In this document: one piece after another, positions 42,917 to 52,916 of the stretch
Layout of the letters: every line of letters starts with the position of its first letter
How positions within the stretch are numbered: the stretch's first letter is position 1
NCBI GenBank assembly: GCA_025558095.1
Contig: JAIVFI010000022.1
Location: forward strand, 124,001 to 188,000
Length of the DNA: 64,000 nucleotides
Source of the DNA: Hyaloraphidium curvatum
Lineage: Eukaryota > Monoblepharomycota > Hyaloraphidiomycetes > Hyaloraphidiales > Hyaloraphidiaceae
Direction: 5' to 3'
Made by a program: the position numbers and the translations under genes
The notes under the pieces: model-generated
What the model was told of the DNA's origin: nothing
Database searches by the model: none
The model's input: only the letters and a program-made list of their open reading frames with translations

Positions 42917-45444
42917 TCATCGAGCTCCAGTCGGGCTCCAGCCGCAGAGTCGTGCGTGACGCTGCGATCGAGTGAGACTCGCAAGTTCCCGGAGCCCCGC
43001 CGACTCGAGATTAAAGTGGCAATCGTTCCAGGTCACGAAATACAGCTCATCCCATTTCAGTCCCGGCAGACTGCTCGTGGGCAATCCACGTCGTTTCAGG
43101 TACTTCGCGTGAGGAAAGCTCTTTTGAACAATCCACAGGTCCTCTGGCTCGATAAGGGGTACAAGTACGTTCGTCACACCATGGAATGTGCCAAGCGCCC
43201 AGTCGTGAAGGTCGTCAGAGTCTACCGAGACGTCGAAGAGCTTGGCACAGATTCGAGGGAAGCGCCGAATCACCGTCGGCCAGGTTTCGGATTCGGTGCG
43301 GCGATTCGAAGAATCGTACCAGCAGTGCAGGTCAAGGGAGTGGAAGGTGGTGAGGCTATCGAGGTGGCGCAACAGAGGCATGTATGCATCCACTTCCGGC
43401 CCAGGAGCTGGTCCGTGGACAGGGGTGTCGCGGTCAGGATTGTCGTAGTCCTCGATGCGCAGCTCCACAAAGCTCAGGCGAACAGCTGCGCCGATGTCAC
43501 GCAGAAAAGCTCTCATGCCAACTTCGCTCAAGATCCTGCAGTCGCCGCTCGTCCGCGTACGCTGGAACAGCGCACCCTAAGGCGAACGAGGCCGCGCCAT
43601 TAAGCAGGCGCAGGCCTCAGGCAACGCGCCCGATAGGAGGTCCGCAAACTCCCACGTACCGTCGTCGCGTCGGCAGACCCGGTTGCTGGTCTCTCGGCGG
43701 CGGCGGCGCTCCGGCAACCCAAACACACACCAACCTGATTGCCGTTCCCAGAAGCCATCGTCGAGTTCCACCAAATCCACAAGTTCCACCAGGTCCGGGG
43801 AAAGGGAGGGCGAAACGGGGTCGGGGAGGGAAGGAGGGCAGAGGTGAGTGCGAAGGTACAGGACGTTTTAACTTCTATTTCTATCGACTTCAACTAGGGC
43901 GAGTCGGCTAAGGGCGACTGCGCAACAGTGCTGCGCAGTCGGGACGGCGTCGCAACGGCGTCGTAACGGCGTCGACGGCGTCGACGGCGTCGACTCCGCC
44001 CTGCCTATATAAAAGCGCGGGACATGTAATCGAAGAATCTTGATCGCCTCCAACCCCCACGTACTCTCAGTGTCGCTTCGGCTTCGGCGTGCAGTCCGCC
44101 GAGCCCGCACTCTGAGAGCCCTTGGGACGCCCGTCACCGAAGCCGCCGCTGTCAACGCTCCGGCCCCCGCGCCGGTCGCTTTTGGTTTGAATGTAGATGA
44201 GGAGCTGATTCTTGGGGCGTAGGGGGATTTCTAAGTGTACGGTGGGATTGCTAGCTCCTCATTACACACTCGGACGCCCGTCTCCGGAAACCTTCCGCAA
44301 CGACTTTCCCCGGCCGTTTGCTAAGTATACTCAGCGCCGTCCGCTAATTCACATACAGGGCCTCCCTGACCCGAAGAGCCGAGCGGGATTCGCGCGCCGG
44401 GTTGGAGCTTCAGGCCCGGTTCTGACCCGGACCGTCGCATGAGCACGGGTTGATGATGCCGGGCTGGGTGGTCGACGGGCGCCGCTGCTGCCGAGAGACC
44501 GAGCGTCGGGTGGTGACGGCCTTGAGCAGAAGCGGTGTGCAGGGGAGGCAGGGAGTGGAGGCGTCGGGCGATGGTGGAGCTTTTGACAGCTGCGAACGAA
44601 CCGGGGGCGGAGCGCGCTTAGCAAACGACCGGCGTTGCGCAAGCGTTGGGGAAAGCAGATTATTCCGCAGAATAATGAGTTTCGCCCGCCCGCGAGAACA
44701 ATCAGCCGGGGCGTCGAGAGCGGGCTTCACGTGAGCCTGGTCCCGCGAGCACCGTCCAGTACCACAAGCCGAGGAACACTCTATGCCAGCACCAAGCACA
44801 AGTCGACCAAGAGAACCGCTCCCGTGTCCGGAGTCAGGGTCCGAAGAGAGGGTTGGCGATCGGGGGCGTGGGTGACGAGACCACCCAGCAGCACACCAGA
44901 GAGCCCGATCTTATGCGATCAGACCAACCAATGGCCGGGTGAAGCGCGGCACCACCGGAGCACGTTCGCAAGCACGCCGAGACGAAGGGGAGGGGACGGA
45001 GAGTGGCAAGAGGTCGGTGTGTGCGATTGACCTGATTTCAAGCCACTCGACCGCGCGACCGGTTCCTCGCAGCAGATCAGCAAAGAAAGGGTCGGCCGAC
45101 GTAATGGCGACCTTGAGGTAGTCCACAGCCATCAGCTTGCCAGTTTGCAGTCCGTCCATAAGCAGTCCGCGGTACTTGTCGAGCGGCTCCCCGAGCTTGG
45201 GCAACACCTCGAGAGTCTTCACGAGCGCACCAATGCCCCTCATATAAAGAAGATAGCACGATGAGAGGAGATTGAGGAGAATTCGATTCTGCTCGGAATC
45301 TCCCAGCACGTCGGTAACAAGCAGCAGAATCTCGGGCGGGAACGGCGCGGGAAACGCGGCGCTGTGTCGAGCAACGGGCAGCGGTCCGGCTTCGAGCAAT
45401 GCTCCTCCGGCAGGGTGGCGCGCGGGCAGAGCAAAGAGCGACAT
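42917..45444 (-). CDS. F-box/leucine-rich protein split by a 1.5-kb intron, 343 aa as read
   Basis: Exon 1 (45032-45444) encodes 137 codons plus AG, including an F-box (PPEILLLVTDVLGDSEQNRILLNLL). Exon 2 (42917-43535) continues in exact frame, joining AVEWLEIR to ILSEVGMRAFL. The 1,496-nt intron between them is bounded by AG|gtcaat and ctgcag|G. Exon 2 has LRR-like strands (FVELRIEDYDN, FHSLDLHCWYD, NVLVPLIEP). The frame stops at 42917, but a shifted frame just beyond (TTLRLEPDWSS ... YGDWESVLGPGED, ending near 42772) looks coding, suggesting a frameshift near 42950-43000. F-box proteins recruit substrates to SCF ubiquitin ligases; the target is unknown. The gene may be decaying. Confidence 0.65.
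43537..43654. repeat. 118-bp dispersed repeat, copy 1
   Basis: Matches 53472-53589 in the same orientation over 118 bp with three transitions and no gaps. Flanks differ immediately on both sides. In the minus-strand sense it ends with ...gactgca, so its end coincides within one base with the splice acceptor of the F-box gene. The minus strand contains an open end WEFADLLSGALP... in both copies. Confidence 0.92.
43915..43941. promoter_or_regulatory. Perfect 10-bp hairpin
   Basis: cgactgcgca and tgcgcagtcg are exact reverse complements around the loop acagtgc. It lies directly upstream of the ggcgtcg tandem repeats and the TATA box, inside the long intron. Confidence 0.75.
43944..43992. repeat. 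Short tandem repeat acggcgtcg, five units
   Basis: Units acggcgtcgca, acggcgtcgta, then acggcgtcg three times follow each other without interruption, ending 14 bp before the TATA box. Such an array could be a cluster of factor-binding sites. Confidence 0.8.
44006..44014 (+). promoter_or_regulatory. TATA box (tatataaaa) on the plus strand
   Basis: The sequence cctatataaaagcgcgg is a strong TATA element and rare in this GC-rich window. Transcription about 30 bp downstream (near 44035-44045) would run antisense to the F-box gene. The only frame there (44040-44222) has no ATG, so a non-coding transcript or a promoter of an inserted element is more likely than a protein gene. Confidence 0.55.
44662..44680. 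repeat. Short palindrome attattc-cgca-gaataat
   Basis: A 7-bp perfect inverted repeat with a 4-nt loop in the long intron, AT-rich against a GC-rich background. Function unknown. Confidence 0.5.
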
Positions 45445-45981
45445 CCTTGGCACGCGTCGGTGGAACAACTGTGGTGAGGGAGAGCCGAGTCCTTTGACAG
45501 CGCGAGTGCGGTTTCATCGCGTTCTGGGACTTGCGACCGCATTCACTTCCGCTGATCGCGCACTGAAACTGCCTCCAAATCCCCTGAAGACACGATGAGG
45601 TTCACGGTCTACCTTGCCAGTGCCACCCGCGACGCGTTCGTCTCGGTGTCTCGGGACACGGGTCTCCCGGATGTGGCTTTCCTGGGCTCGCCGTGTCTCT
45701 GCGAAAACGGCTCGGAGGCATAGGAGGGACACGAGCTTATTGGATGGAACGTGCCGCGACTCGCACGGTGTGCAGCGTTGCCATCCATTTCCCATCCGAT
45801 GCTCTTCCGTAGTTTGCCAGCTTGTGTGAAACGTTGCGTTCAGCAATTCGTTCGTGGGAACTTCGTCGTCTAGTCCTGGACCGGTCTGAGCGCGACACCA
45901 GTTCTCGCCGTGCAGTCCTCGCCGTGCGGTGTCTGCCACCGTGCGCTATCCGGCTCTTTCTCCTGCATCCCCTACAATTGA
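45445..45981. other. Intergenic stretch, no gene seen
   Basis: 537 bp between the F-box start and the 3' end of the multi-TM gene. Composition is less GC-rich than coding DNA. No frame with recognisable content. Confidence 0.5.
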
Positions 45982-47751
45982 TCAAACGACGGCCGGCGTG
46001 CAGTACGTCCCGAGCTGGAGTCTCAGCCCGAATGCCCGGAACAGCGTCGCGCAGACCGTCACTACAGCCACGGTCAGGTTGGCCAGCGACGCCCCCGTCA
46101 CGACGAACCCGAGGAACCTCGCGCGCGGCATGCCCGAGGCGATCCGGTCCATCACGTCGCGGTGGGCGGCCAGGAACGCCGCGAGCTCGGGCGCGTGCGG
46201 GGAGGGGCGGGGGACCAGACGGCGGGACTGCAGGTCCGCGAGGAGGGAGGAGAGGGCGTCGGCCGCTTCGCGGTAGGTCTGCGAGACGGCGGCCGCTCCC
46301 GCGTTGACGAGCGCAACGATGGCCAGCATTAAAACGGAGACGTGCAGCCCGAACAAGGGAAGCGCGAGGCCCCAGGCAGGGTAGCAGGAGCCCCCGGCGG
46401 GCAGCGAGCACAGGAGTGCACCGAACACGCAGACGGCGGTGCCGGCCAGCGGGAAGTGTACGTATGTCGCCGAGGCCACGCTCTGCTGGACGTGCTCCCG
46501 CACGTCCGAGGCAACCCGCGCGTAGAGCTCGGGTAGCGGGTACGAGCCGGATGCTTCGGTCCAGGTGAACGAGTCCGCTGCCACCGGGGAGGCGGCGACG
46601 ACGGAGCGAACGAGGTCCGCACACGCCCCCACAAACTCGCCGCATGCTACGCGAGCTGCTCGGGCCTGAACAACGGTGACCACGCGGCTCCCAATCCAGT
46701 GCATGACGCCGGCTCGCCTCGCTGGAGCGGCCACGACGCACGCAAACCCGGAGATTGCGTACAACGCGACGCATGTCGCGACCCATGGTTGGGTATACAG
46801 TGGACTCGCTCCTCCCGGAGACCGCCACAGATCCCAGAAGCAGAGTGCCATGATAGCAGCCTCGATCCCGCCCGTAACCAACAAGTGGTTCGCGAGAAAT
46901 CGCAACACCACGGTCCATCCTCCCCCGGAAAAGAAACCCAGGCATCTCGAACAGGGGCATGAGTCGGAGCGCTGGAAAACCGGGCTCGCGGGAGCAGAGC
47001 CGGGCTCGGGATCTCCGGCGCCGGCGGAGGGCTTGTACAGCTGCTCCAACGGGCCAAAGTCGCTGCTCGAGGGCTGATGCTGGAGAAGGGAGTACTGCTC
47101 AGGATCCGCACCACCGCGGGCCCAGTACACCGCCAGCGTCGAGGCGTCGTCGCCGACGAGCTCGGGATCCGCCGGCGACGTGAAGTTGGGCGCTATGATG
47201 ATGCGGTGCTGCACCCCGGTGAAGATGCCATAGGCGGCGACGTGGCCAAGCAAGATGCCGACGCAGGCGAGGGCGAACGGGCCCGAAGGCTCCTCGGGGT
47301 CCCGCGCGAGGCCGATTGCGGCCAGTAGCGGGATGCAAGTGAGCTGGACGACGATGTTCCCCCAGAGGAACGGGCCGACGCGCTTCTCCGCGACGGCGAC
47401 CGCGAGCCTCGCCCTCGTCAGCCACGCGAGCGCGCGCAGGCCGCCGCGGGCAAAGACGTCTGCGGCCTCAGCCGCCGACAACGGCGCGACAAGGCGGCTC
47501 AGCAGCGGGCGGTCTTCGGCGGCGGGCAGCGGGAGCGGCGTGCCGCGCGGCCGCTCGGGGTCCGCGACGGACCGGTGCCGCGGGTCCGCGAGGGGCGCGG
47601 CCGCCGCCCGGCGCACCTTCCGCCGGCAGAGGTGCGCGTCGGACCCGGACGCCGCGGTGGCCGGCAGGGCAGAGAACGTGTCCGCGGCGCGCCGGGAGTT
47701 TGTCGGCAGGGCATCTCCGTTCACCGATTTCGGACCAGATGCACCCTCCAT
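45982..47751 (-). CDS. Multi-TM protein of an unnamed family (member A), 589 aa
   Basis: Intronless. About seven to eight hydrophobic helices are visible, for example VVQLTCIPLLAAIGLA, LACVGILLGHVAAYGIFTG, FLANHLLVTGGIEAAIMALCF, LYAISGFACVVAAPA, VCVFGALLCSLPAG, LALPLFGLHVSVLMLAIVALV and LANLTVAVVTVCATLFRAFGL. The C terminus (ASLANLTVAVVTV...LRLQLGTYCTP) aligns with the ends of two other proteins in this window (55363-56937 and 63664-64000). A long charged loop lies before the third or fourth helix. The helix number and a final helix with a short signature recall chemoreceptor-type membrane proteins, but that is a guess. Function unknown. Confidence 0.75.
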   Translation of the reverse strand: MEGASGPKSVNGDALPTNSRRAADTFSALPATAASGSDAHLCRRKVRRAAAAPLADPRHRSVADPERPRGTPLPLPAAEDRPLLSRLVAPLSAAEAADVFARGGLRALAWLTRARLAVAVAEKRVGPFLWGNIVVQLTCIPLLAAIGLARDPEEPSGPFALACVGILLGHVAAYGIFTGVQHRIIIAPNFTSPADPELVGDDASTLAVYWARGGADPEQYSLLQHQPSSSDFGPLEQLYKPSAGAGDPEPGSAPASPVFQRSDSCPCSRCLGFFSGGGWTVVLRFLANHLLVTGGIEAAIMALCFWDLWRSPGGASPLYTQPWVATCVALYAISGFACVVAAPARRAGVMHWIGSRVVTVVQARAARVACGEFVGACADLVRSVVAASPVAADSFTWTEASGSYPLPELYARVASDVREHVQQSVASATYVHFPLAGTAVCVFGALLCSLPAGGSCYPAWGLALPLFGLHVSVLMLAIVALVNAGAAAVSQTYREAADALSSLLADLQSRRLVPRPSPHAPELAAFLAAHRDVMDRIASGMPRARFLGFVVTGASLANLTVAVVTVCATLFRAFGLRLQLGTYCTPAVV

Positions 47752-47974
47752 ATGTACGCAGTTCGAAGCAGGTCAAGTGAGAAAGGTGTTTGCGCGCTTG
47801 TGACAGCAATAATGTGTTGACGGACCTAGCCAAGCGGAAGCGGACCTAGAACTTTCGTATTTCGTAGCTTCGTAGACGTTTACGCGAATTTGACCCGTCA
47901 GACCTGGGAACGGACTGTCCACACGTTCTTGACAGTTCAGTTCATCATTCTCTCACCTGGGGAGCACACAGCGT

Positions 47975-49584
47975 CTACGCGTGCTCCTGGATGATCCTGA
48001 CCACCTTCTCCACCGCCGCCCGCTCGGCCTCCATCCCATCCCCCTCCCAGTCCACCCTTACTATCCAGCCCTCCTGGCCAAGCGCTTCCTGGAACACGTA
48101 CGGCATCTCCTTGTACGCGAGCAGAGCGTCGCCCAGAAGCTCTTCCAGCTCGGCCTTGGTGCGGCGGTACTGGATGTTGGCGGTGCGGCGGATGACGTGG
48201 GCAACGGTGTGCTTGGCAAGCGCGAGGGGTGGAGGCGTGAAGGGCGGGACAAGGAGGGAGGTGTAGTTGGCGTACACGTCGACCTCGGCCGCGTAGCGCA
48301 TCATGTCTATAACGAGGTACCGGATCAGCTGCTTGATCAGTCGAGGGCCAGCCGGTGCCTCTCACCCGGAATGAACACGCCGGGTGGCCGGAGGTTGGCC
48401 TCGAGCACCGTAAACTTGCCCGGGGCGTGCATGAAGAACTCGCAGTGGAACCAGCGTTCGCGCAGCCCGAGCACGTCCTTGACGATCATCTCGCCGAGCT
48501 TGAACAGCACGGGGTCGATGCAGCGGGTGGTGTAGAAGAAGTGATCCCTGTGCTCGTTCACGGCCTCCATGATGCCGCTGCTGTAGACGATGCTCGACGC
48601 CAGCACGAGGTCCCCGCTGCGCGACGCCAGACCGTCGAACGTGACGATGGGCGCGCTGATGAAGTGCTGCGCGATGTAGTCGCCGTGGTTCGACACCGAG
48701 TCCCACCACGCCTTCAGCTCCTCGTCCGAGCCGATCTTATGTGTCGAGACTGCGCCGACGCCCGTGTCGGGCTTGATCACGAGAGGGTAGCCCACGCCAC
48801 CCGGGCCGTGGACGAACGCCATGAGCTCCGAGAGGAATTCCGGGACGATGCCGCCCGGGTTCGCGATGTTGTGCGAGGTAAAAAGATCCCTCATTCCCGA
48901 CTTGGTTCGCATCAGGATCAGGTCCGGCGGCAGCAGGCCGGGGACGTTCAGGTCCTGCCTCAACCGCGATTCGAGCGGGAGCCAAGTCTCGTTGAAGCTC
49001 TCGATCCTGTGGATCCGGCCGTACTTCCACGTAAAGTACCCGCAGGCCTTGAGGCACTCGTCGTAGTCATTGAGGCCGCCTGGCGTCAGGATCTTGTAGT
49101 ACTCGGTCAGGTTCCCCTTCAGATGGTCATCTAAAGTTTCGTAGCCGGCGTCACCGATGCCCAGAACCGTGATCCCGCGTTCCCGAAGAGCACGGGCAAA
49201 GTTCGATACGACTGGCGGGAAGTTTGGGGAGATGAAGACAAAGGTGGAGACGTGCGAGAGCGGGTAGTCCTCGTGGGAAAACTGGTGCGCTTCCGGCGCC
49301 GGCGGCTCGGGCAAGATGGGGCTCTGGTTCGGCGGCGACCGCACGAGGTCGAGCTCCGCGGCGAAGCGCTCGCCGAAAGTCTCGAGGGAGGAGCGGCGCG
49401 GCTTCGTCGGGCTGCCGACTTTGACCTCGACAGGAGACGGCAGCAGATAGGTCCGATGGGAGAAGTACTCCGCCTGGAATGAGCCCTGCCGCGACGCGCC
49501 CGGCTTCGGCGGGATGGGGACGCCCGCGCTGGGCTTGGGCGGCGACCCGACAGGAGTTTTGGCCGGCGGCGGTTTCTCCGACAT
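47975..49584 (-). CDS. ATP-grasp-fold carboxylate-amine ligase-like protein, two exons, 516 aa
   Basis: Exons 48366-49584 and 47975-48306 (1,551 nt) with a 59-nt intron; the join restores GVFIPDMMRYAAEVDVYANY. The first 130 residues are Ser/Pro-rich and probably disordered. A pre-ATP-grasp lobe follows (HVSTFVFISPNFPP, GITVLGIGDA). The ATP-grasp signature is seen in YPLVIKPDTGVGAVSTHKI and in the Mg-binding end HCEFFMHAPGKFTVLEANLRPPG. Such enzymes join a carboxylate to an amine or thiol using ATP. The substrate cannot be told; no signal peptide, so a cytosolic enzyme is inferred. The start MSEKPP was chosen over an upstream in-frame Met at 49716. Confidence 0.85.
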
Positions 49585-49750
49585 GGCAGCCAGCCGCAAG
49601 CTGTGGAGTGCCAGGTGGAGGACCGCGATGCGCGACGGGTGTCGGCCAGAATGGAGTGAAGGTGGAGGACGTGGTCCCTGACGACTCTTCGCGATGGCCT
49701 CATCCGCAGTCCACACTATGCGATCGTATTGCCCTTGATTGCCTCAATAC

Positions 49751-51730
49751 TCACAGCTTTGCCTTGAGCTTCTCCTTGTCCGCCTCCGCCGTCCGGATCA
49801 CGCGCCGCAGAATCTTGCCGCTGGGCGACTTAGGGATCTCGGCCACCAGTTCCACGCCCCCGCGGAGGCGCTTGTGCTGCGCGACGCGTCCCTCAACGAA
49901 GGTAGCGATCTCTTGCGTCGACATTGATCCGGGTTGCTTGAGCACCACCCATGCTTTCGGGAGCTGAACGAAAGTGATGAGGTTGCTGTCACGATCGCCA
50001 GAGATGACGACCTACCTCTCCGGCCATTTCGTCAGGGATGCCGATGACGGCGCAGTCGGCAATCTTGTCGTGGCTCAGTAGCACGGCTTCGAGCTCCGCC
50101 GGCGCGACCTGGAGGCCTGCGATCGAGCATAGATGAGCGATCACCGAAACGAGTACGGCACGACCGAACGGACCCTTGTACTTGATCAGCTCCTTTAGCC
50201 GGTCGGTGATCCAGATAATGCCGTTCGCGTCCACCTTGCCGATGTCGCCAGTCCGGTAGAAGCCGTCTTGGGAAGCAAGTGAGCTAGAGCAATGCCAACG
50301 GCGACCCGAGGCAATCTACCTGGAGTCAGCGACGCCTTGGTCGCCTCCGGGTTCGAGTGGTACCCCTTCATCACTACCAGACCAACAAGTTTAGCGGAGA
50401 ACGTTCGGATCAATCACAGCACGGCCCACCGTTCGGCCCTCTCATCCAGAGCTCCCCCTCCTCATCATAGCCCAGCTCCCTCTCCGTCTCGGGATCCACG
50501 ATCTTGCATTCCATCCCGGGCACCGGCCTCCCCACCGACCCCTGCACGATGGGCTCCCACGCGCGCATGAAGGTCGCGGAGCAGGTCTGCTCGGTCGCGC
50601 CCCAGGTCTGGCGGATCTTGACGCCCAACCGCGCGAGGATCTGCCGCTCGATGTCGGCGGAGAGAGGGGCGGCGCCGGAGGAGATCCAGCGGAGGGAGGA
50701 GAGGTCGTAGTTGTCGACGAGTGGGGATTTGGCAAAGAGGAGGACGATGGGGGGAACGAGAGTGGCGAAGGTGATCTTGTACTTCTGGATGGTCTTGCAG
50801 ACGAGCTCGAGGTCGAACTTGGGGACGATCACGGTGGTGATCCCGCAATAGGGGGCCACGTTGAGGTACCTGTAAGGAATGCGAATGAGGTTCGACATGG
50901 AGGTCGACAAATGAACTAAGAGCTCACATCATGGCTCCGAACATGTGGAAGCATGGGAGGATGCCGATAATCGAGTCGGTCCCTTCCCGGAAGCTGTCCT
51001 TCTCGATGGTCGAGAGCTGGATCGTGTTGGCGATCACGTTGCGGTGTGATAACTCTACGCATTTCGGGAGACCAGTCGTCCTGTTCCGAGGGCATCAGTT
51101 GGCAATCACGCCCGAAAAGATCGAGGAAGCTCACCCCGAGCTGTACGGGAAGATGGCAAAGTTGCGGTCCGACTCATCCCCCCTGAACCCCGGCGTCGGC
51201 ACATTCGGCAGCCCCCTCCCCCTCTTTACCAGGCCCTCGATCGTCTCGTACCCCGGCGGCGGCGGCGCCGGCCCGTCGAACAGCACCACGCACTCCCTCG
51301 GGATGCCGACCTCCTTGCAGGCCACCAGCACGGGTTCCAGGCACGCGACAGCGCAGAGCACGACGGTGATCTCGGACGTGCGGAACTGGTGCACGAGCTC
51401 GAACTGGGTGTACTGCGGGTTGGCACCGCTGACGGTCGCGCCCGTCCAGAGGGTGCCCATGTACGCGGTCGGCCAGTCCAAGTGGTTCGGAGAGACGATG
51501 CCGAGGCAACCTCCCCTGCTCAAACCGCCCCATGGGGAGGATTTGTCCGCCAGCGCGGCGGCGAGGTCCGCGGAGCGCTGGAACCACTCGCCAAAGGTCA
51601 TCGACCTGCCGGTCTCGGCATCAACGTAGGCGACGATGTTTTTGCGGGCGTCGGTGAGCTTGGAGAGGTGCAGGTCGGGGATGGAGAGGTCGGGGATGTC
51701 GATGCGCTCGTCGGTGCGGATGACGACCAT
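49751..51730 (-). CDS. Acyl-CoA synthetase / 4-coumarate-CoA-ligase-like, seven exons, 549 aa, peroxisomal
   Basis: Exons on the minus strand: 51135-51730, 50928-51080, 50430-50869, 50320-50373, 50174-50266, 50016-50116 and 49751-49963 sum to 1,650 nt, with introns of 52-58 nt. The joins restore the AMP-binding motif [51 protein letters not shown] and the C-terminal catalytic Lys in [11 protein letters not shown]. This is the ANL superfamily: it forms acyl-AMP then acyl-CoA from fatty or aromatic acids. The protein ends in AKL, a canonical peroxisomal targeting signal 1. In the signature motif Cys replaces the last Gly. Together with the thioesterase it suggests peroxisomal acyl-CoA turnover. 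Confidence 0.93.
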
Positions 51731-52322
51731 CGTGGCGCGGGAAAGGCGGGGTCGCGGGGTCGCGGGGCGCCAATCGCGCTCGAACGATACGGAAGCAAGC
51801 GCTTGCGGGTGTTCAGGAGCGGAATCGGCTCAATCGGGGTTCAGGCCCTCGGAATCTCGTTGGGCGTGACTCGCGGCGTCCGCGGCTCCACAGCCCAGAA
51901 CGGGTCCCCAAAGGCCGCGATGGCTCGCGGGACCGATAGAAAAGACCAAAAAGGAGGCAACCGACGCCCTGGCTATCCCCCAACACGGCGACCGGCTGCG
52001 CCAGAGCCCGTGGCAAGTTCCGCACTCTCTGAGACGAGCCCCGTCGCACCGCGCCGCGCGATCGTCGTTGCGAACAACGCCGAATCGCGCATGAAACAGT
52101 AAATAAAGCAGCGTCGTTTTAGGCGATGTAAACTAGCAGGTTAATGGATAGCAGAGCCTTATGATGCGGAGAAATGCCAAGCGCTTCGGACTTTGCAAAC
52201 AGAGATCTCTAGCGTAGAGTCCTGCGCTAGAGCAACGAAGCCAGAGTCCTCGGTCGCGTACATAGAGTCCAGCCGCTGCCGAACGGCAGAAAACAGAAGC
52301 GAGCTCCCTCCGCCGAACTCGG
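51731..52322. other. Intergenic stretch, no gene seen
   Basis: About 590 bp between the acyl-CoA ligase start and the 3' end of the MYND gene. AT-rich at 52080-52260, fitting a 3' untranslated or terminator region. No gene recognised. Confidence 0.5.
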
Positions 52323-52916
52323 TCACTTCCGCTTTGTGAGCCCCTTCGCCTTCATCTCCTTCATCACCGCCTTCGCCTCCTCGACCGACAGTCCCCGCGG
52401 ATGCTCCTCGTCGAACTTGCGATTTGCCTCCGCCACCATCTCGGTCTCCTCCCACCCGTTGACCACATCCCAGGCCCGCTTCGGGAAGCTGACGTCCGGG
52501 TCCCTCATGCTGCGGTAGGCCAGCTGCGCCGCGAAGAGCCTCGCCGGCCTCCCCTCCGGCCCCTGGAACGCCGCAAAGCGCGCGTCGCCCGGCTTAACGC
52601 GTCCCTGGAGCAGCTCCATCACCAGCATCATCGCGACGGGGTTGTTGGCCATCGAGTTGGCTGCCTCGCGGGCCTTGTTGGGCAGCGCGGCGTCGATGAA
52701 CCACTGGCGCGCATTGGCGACGTAGCCCTCGGGGTCCTTTTCGCGGTTCGGCGCGGGGATCTCGGCGACGCAGTCGCGCTTGTGCGACGGCCACGCGGCG
52801 CGCTGGCATTCGGAATCGCAGTATGCGGCGCGTTTGCAGTTCGAGCAGCGCGCGAGCTTATCGGGCGGCGGGGGCGCCTCCTTGCCGCAGTGCGCACAGG
52901 ACGCGTAGTACGACAT
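52323..52916 (-). CDS. MYND zinc-finger protein, 197 aa
   Basis: Intronless. It starts MSYYASCAHCGKEA and has an N-terminal MYND finger: CAHC, CSNCKRAAYC and CQRAAWPSHKRDC with the expected Cys/His spacing (residues 7-49). The rest is helical and charged, ending in a Lys-rich tail (KAKGLTKRK). MYND fingers bind proline-containing partner peptides. Unlike the MYND protein at 8668-9290, the finger is at the N terminus. Function beyond protein binding is unknown. Confidence 0.85.
   Translation of the reverse strand: MSYYASCAHCGKEAPPPPDKLARCSNCKRAAYCDSECQRAAWPSHKRDCVAEIPAPNREKDPEGYVANARQWFIDAALPNKAREAANSMANNPVAMMLVMELLQGRVKPGDARFAAFQGPEGRPARLFAAQLAYRSMRDPDVSFPKRAWDVVNGWEETEMVAEANRKFDEEHPRGLSVEEAKAVMKEMKAKGLTKRK

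Larger units (their letters stand above)
43536..45031 (-). other. Unusually long intron of the F-box gene (1,496 nt)
   Basis: Most other introns reconstructed here are 49-77 nt. This one is bounded by a GT donor at 45031 and an AG acceptor at 43536-43537 and joins the two F-box gene exons in phase. Its 3' end (in gene sense) consists of the 118-bp dispersed repeat, and its interior holds a hairpin, a tandem repeat and a plus-strand TATA box. It is best explained as an intron that contains, or was created by, inserted DNA. Confidence 0.7.

Noticed and set aside
43577-43789. 70-residue minus-strand frame in the long intron (ends WEFADLLSGALP...)
   Set aside because: It looks protein-like and its end lies in the repeat, but the second repeat copy has a different upstream sequence, so I could not support it as a gene.
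44040-44222. 60-residue frame downstream of the TATA box
   Set aside because: It begins with TTG, has no ATG and no domain; not supported as a protein gene.
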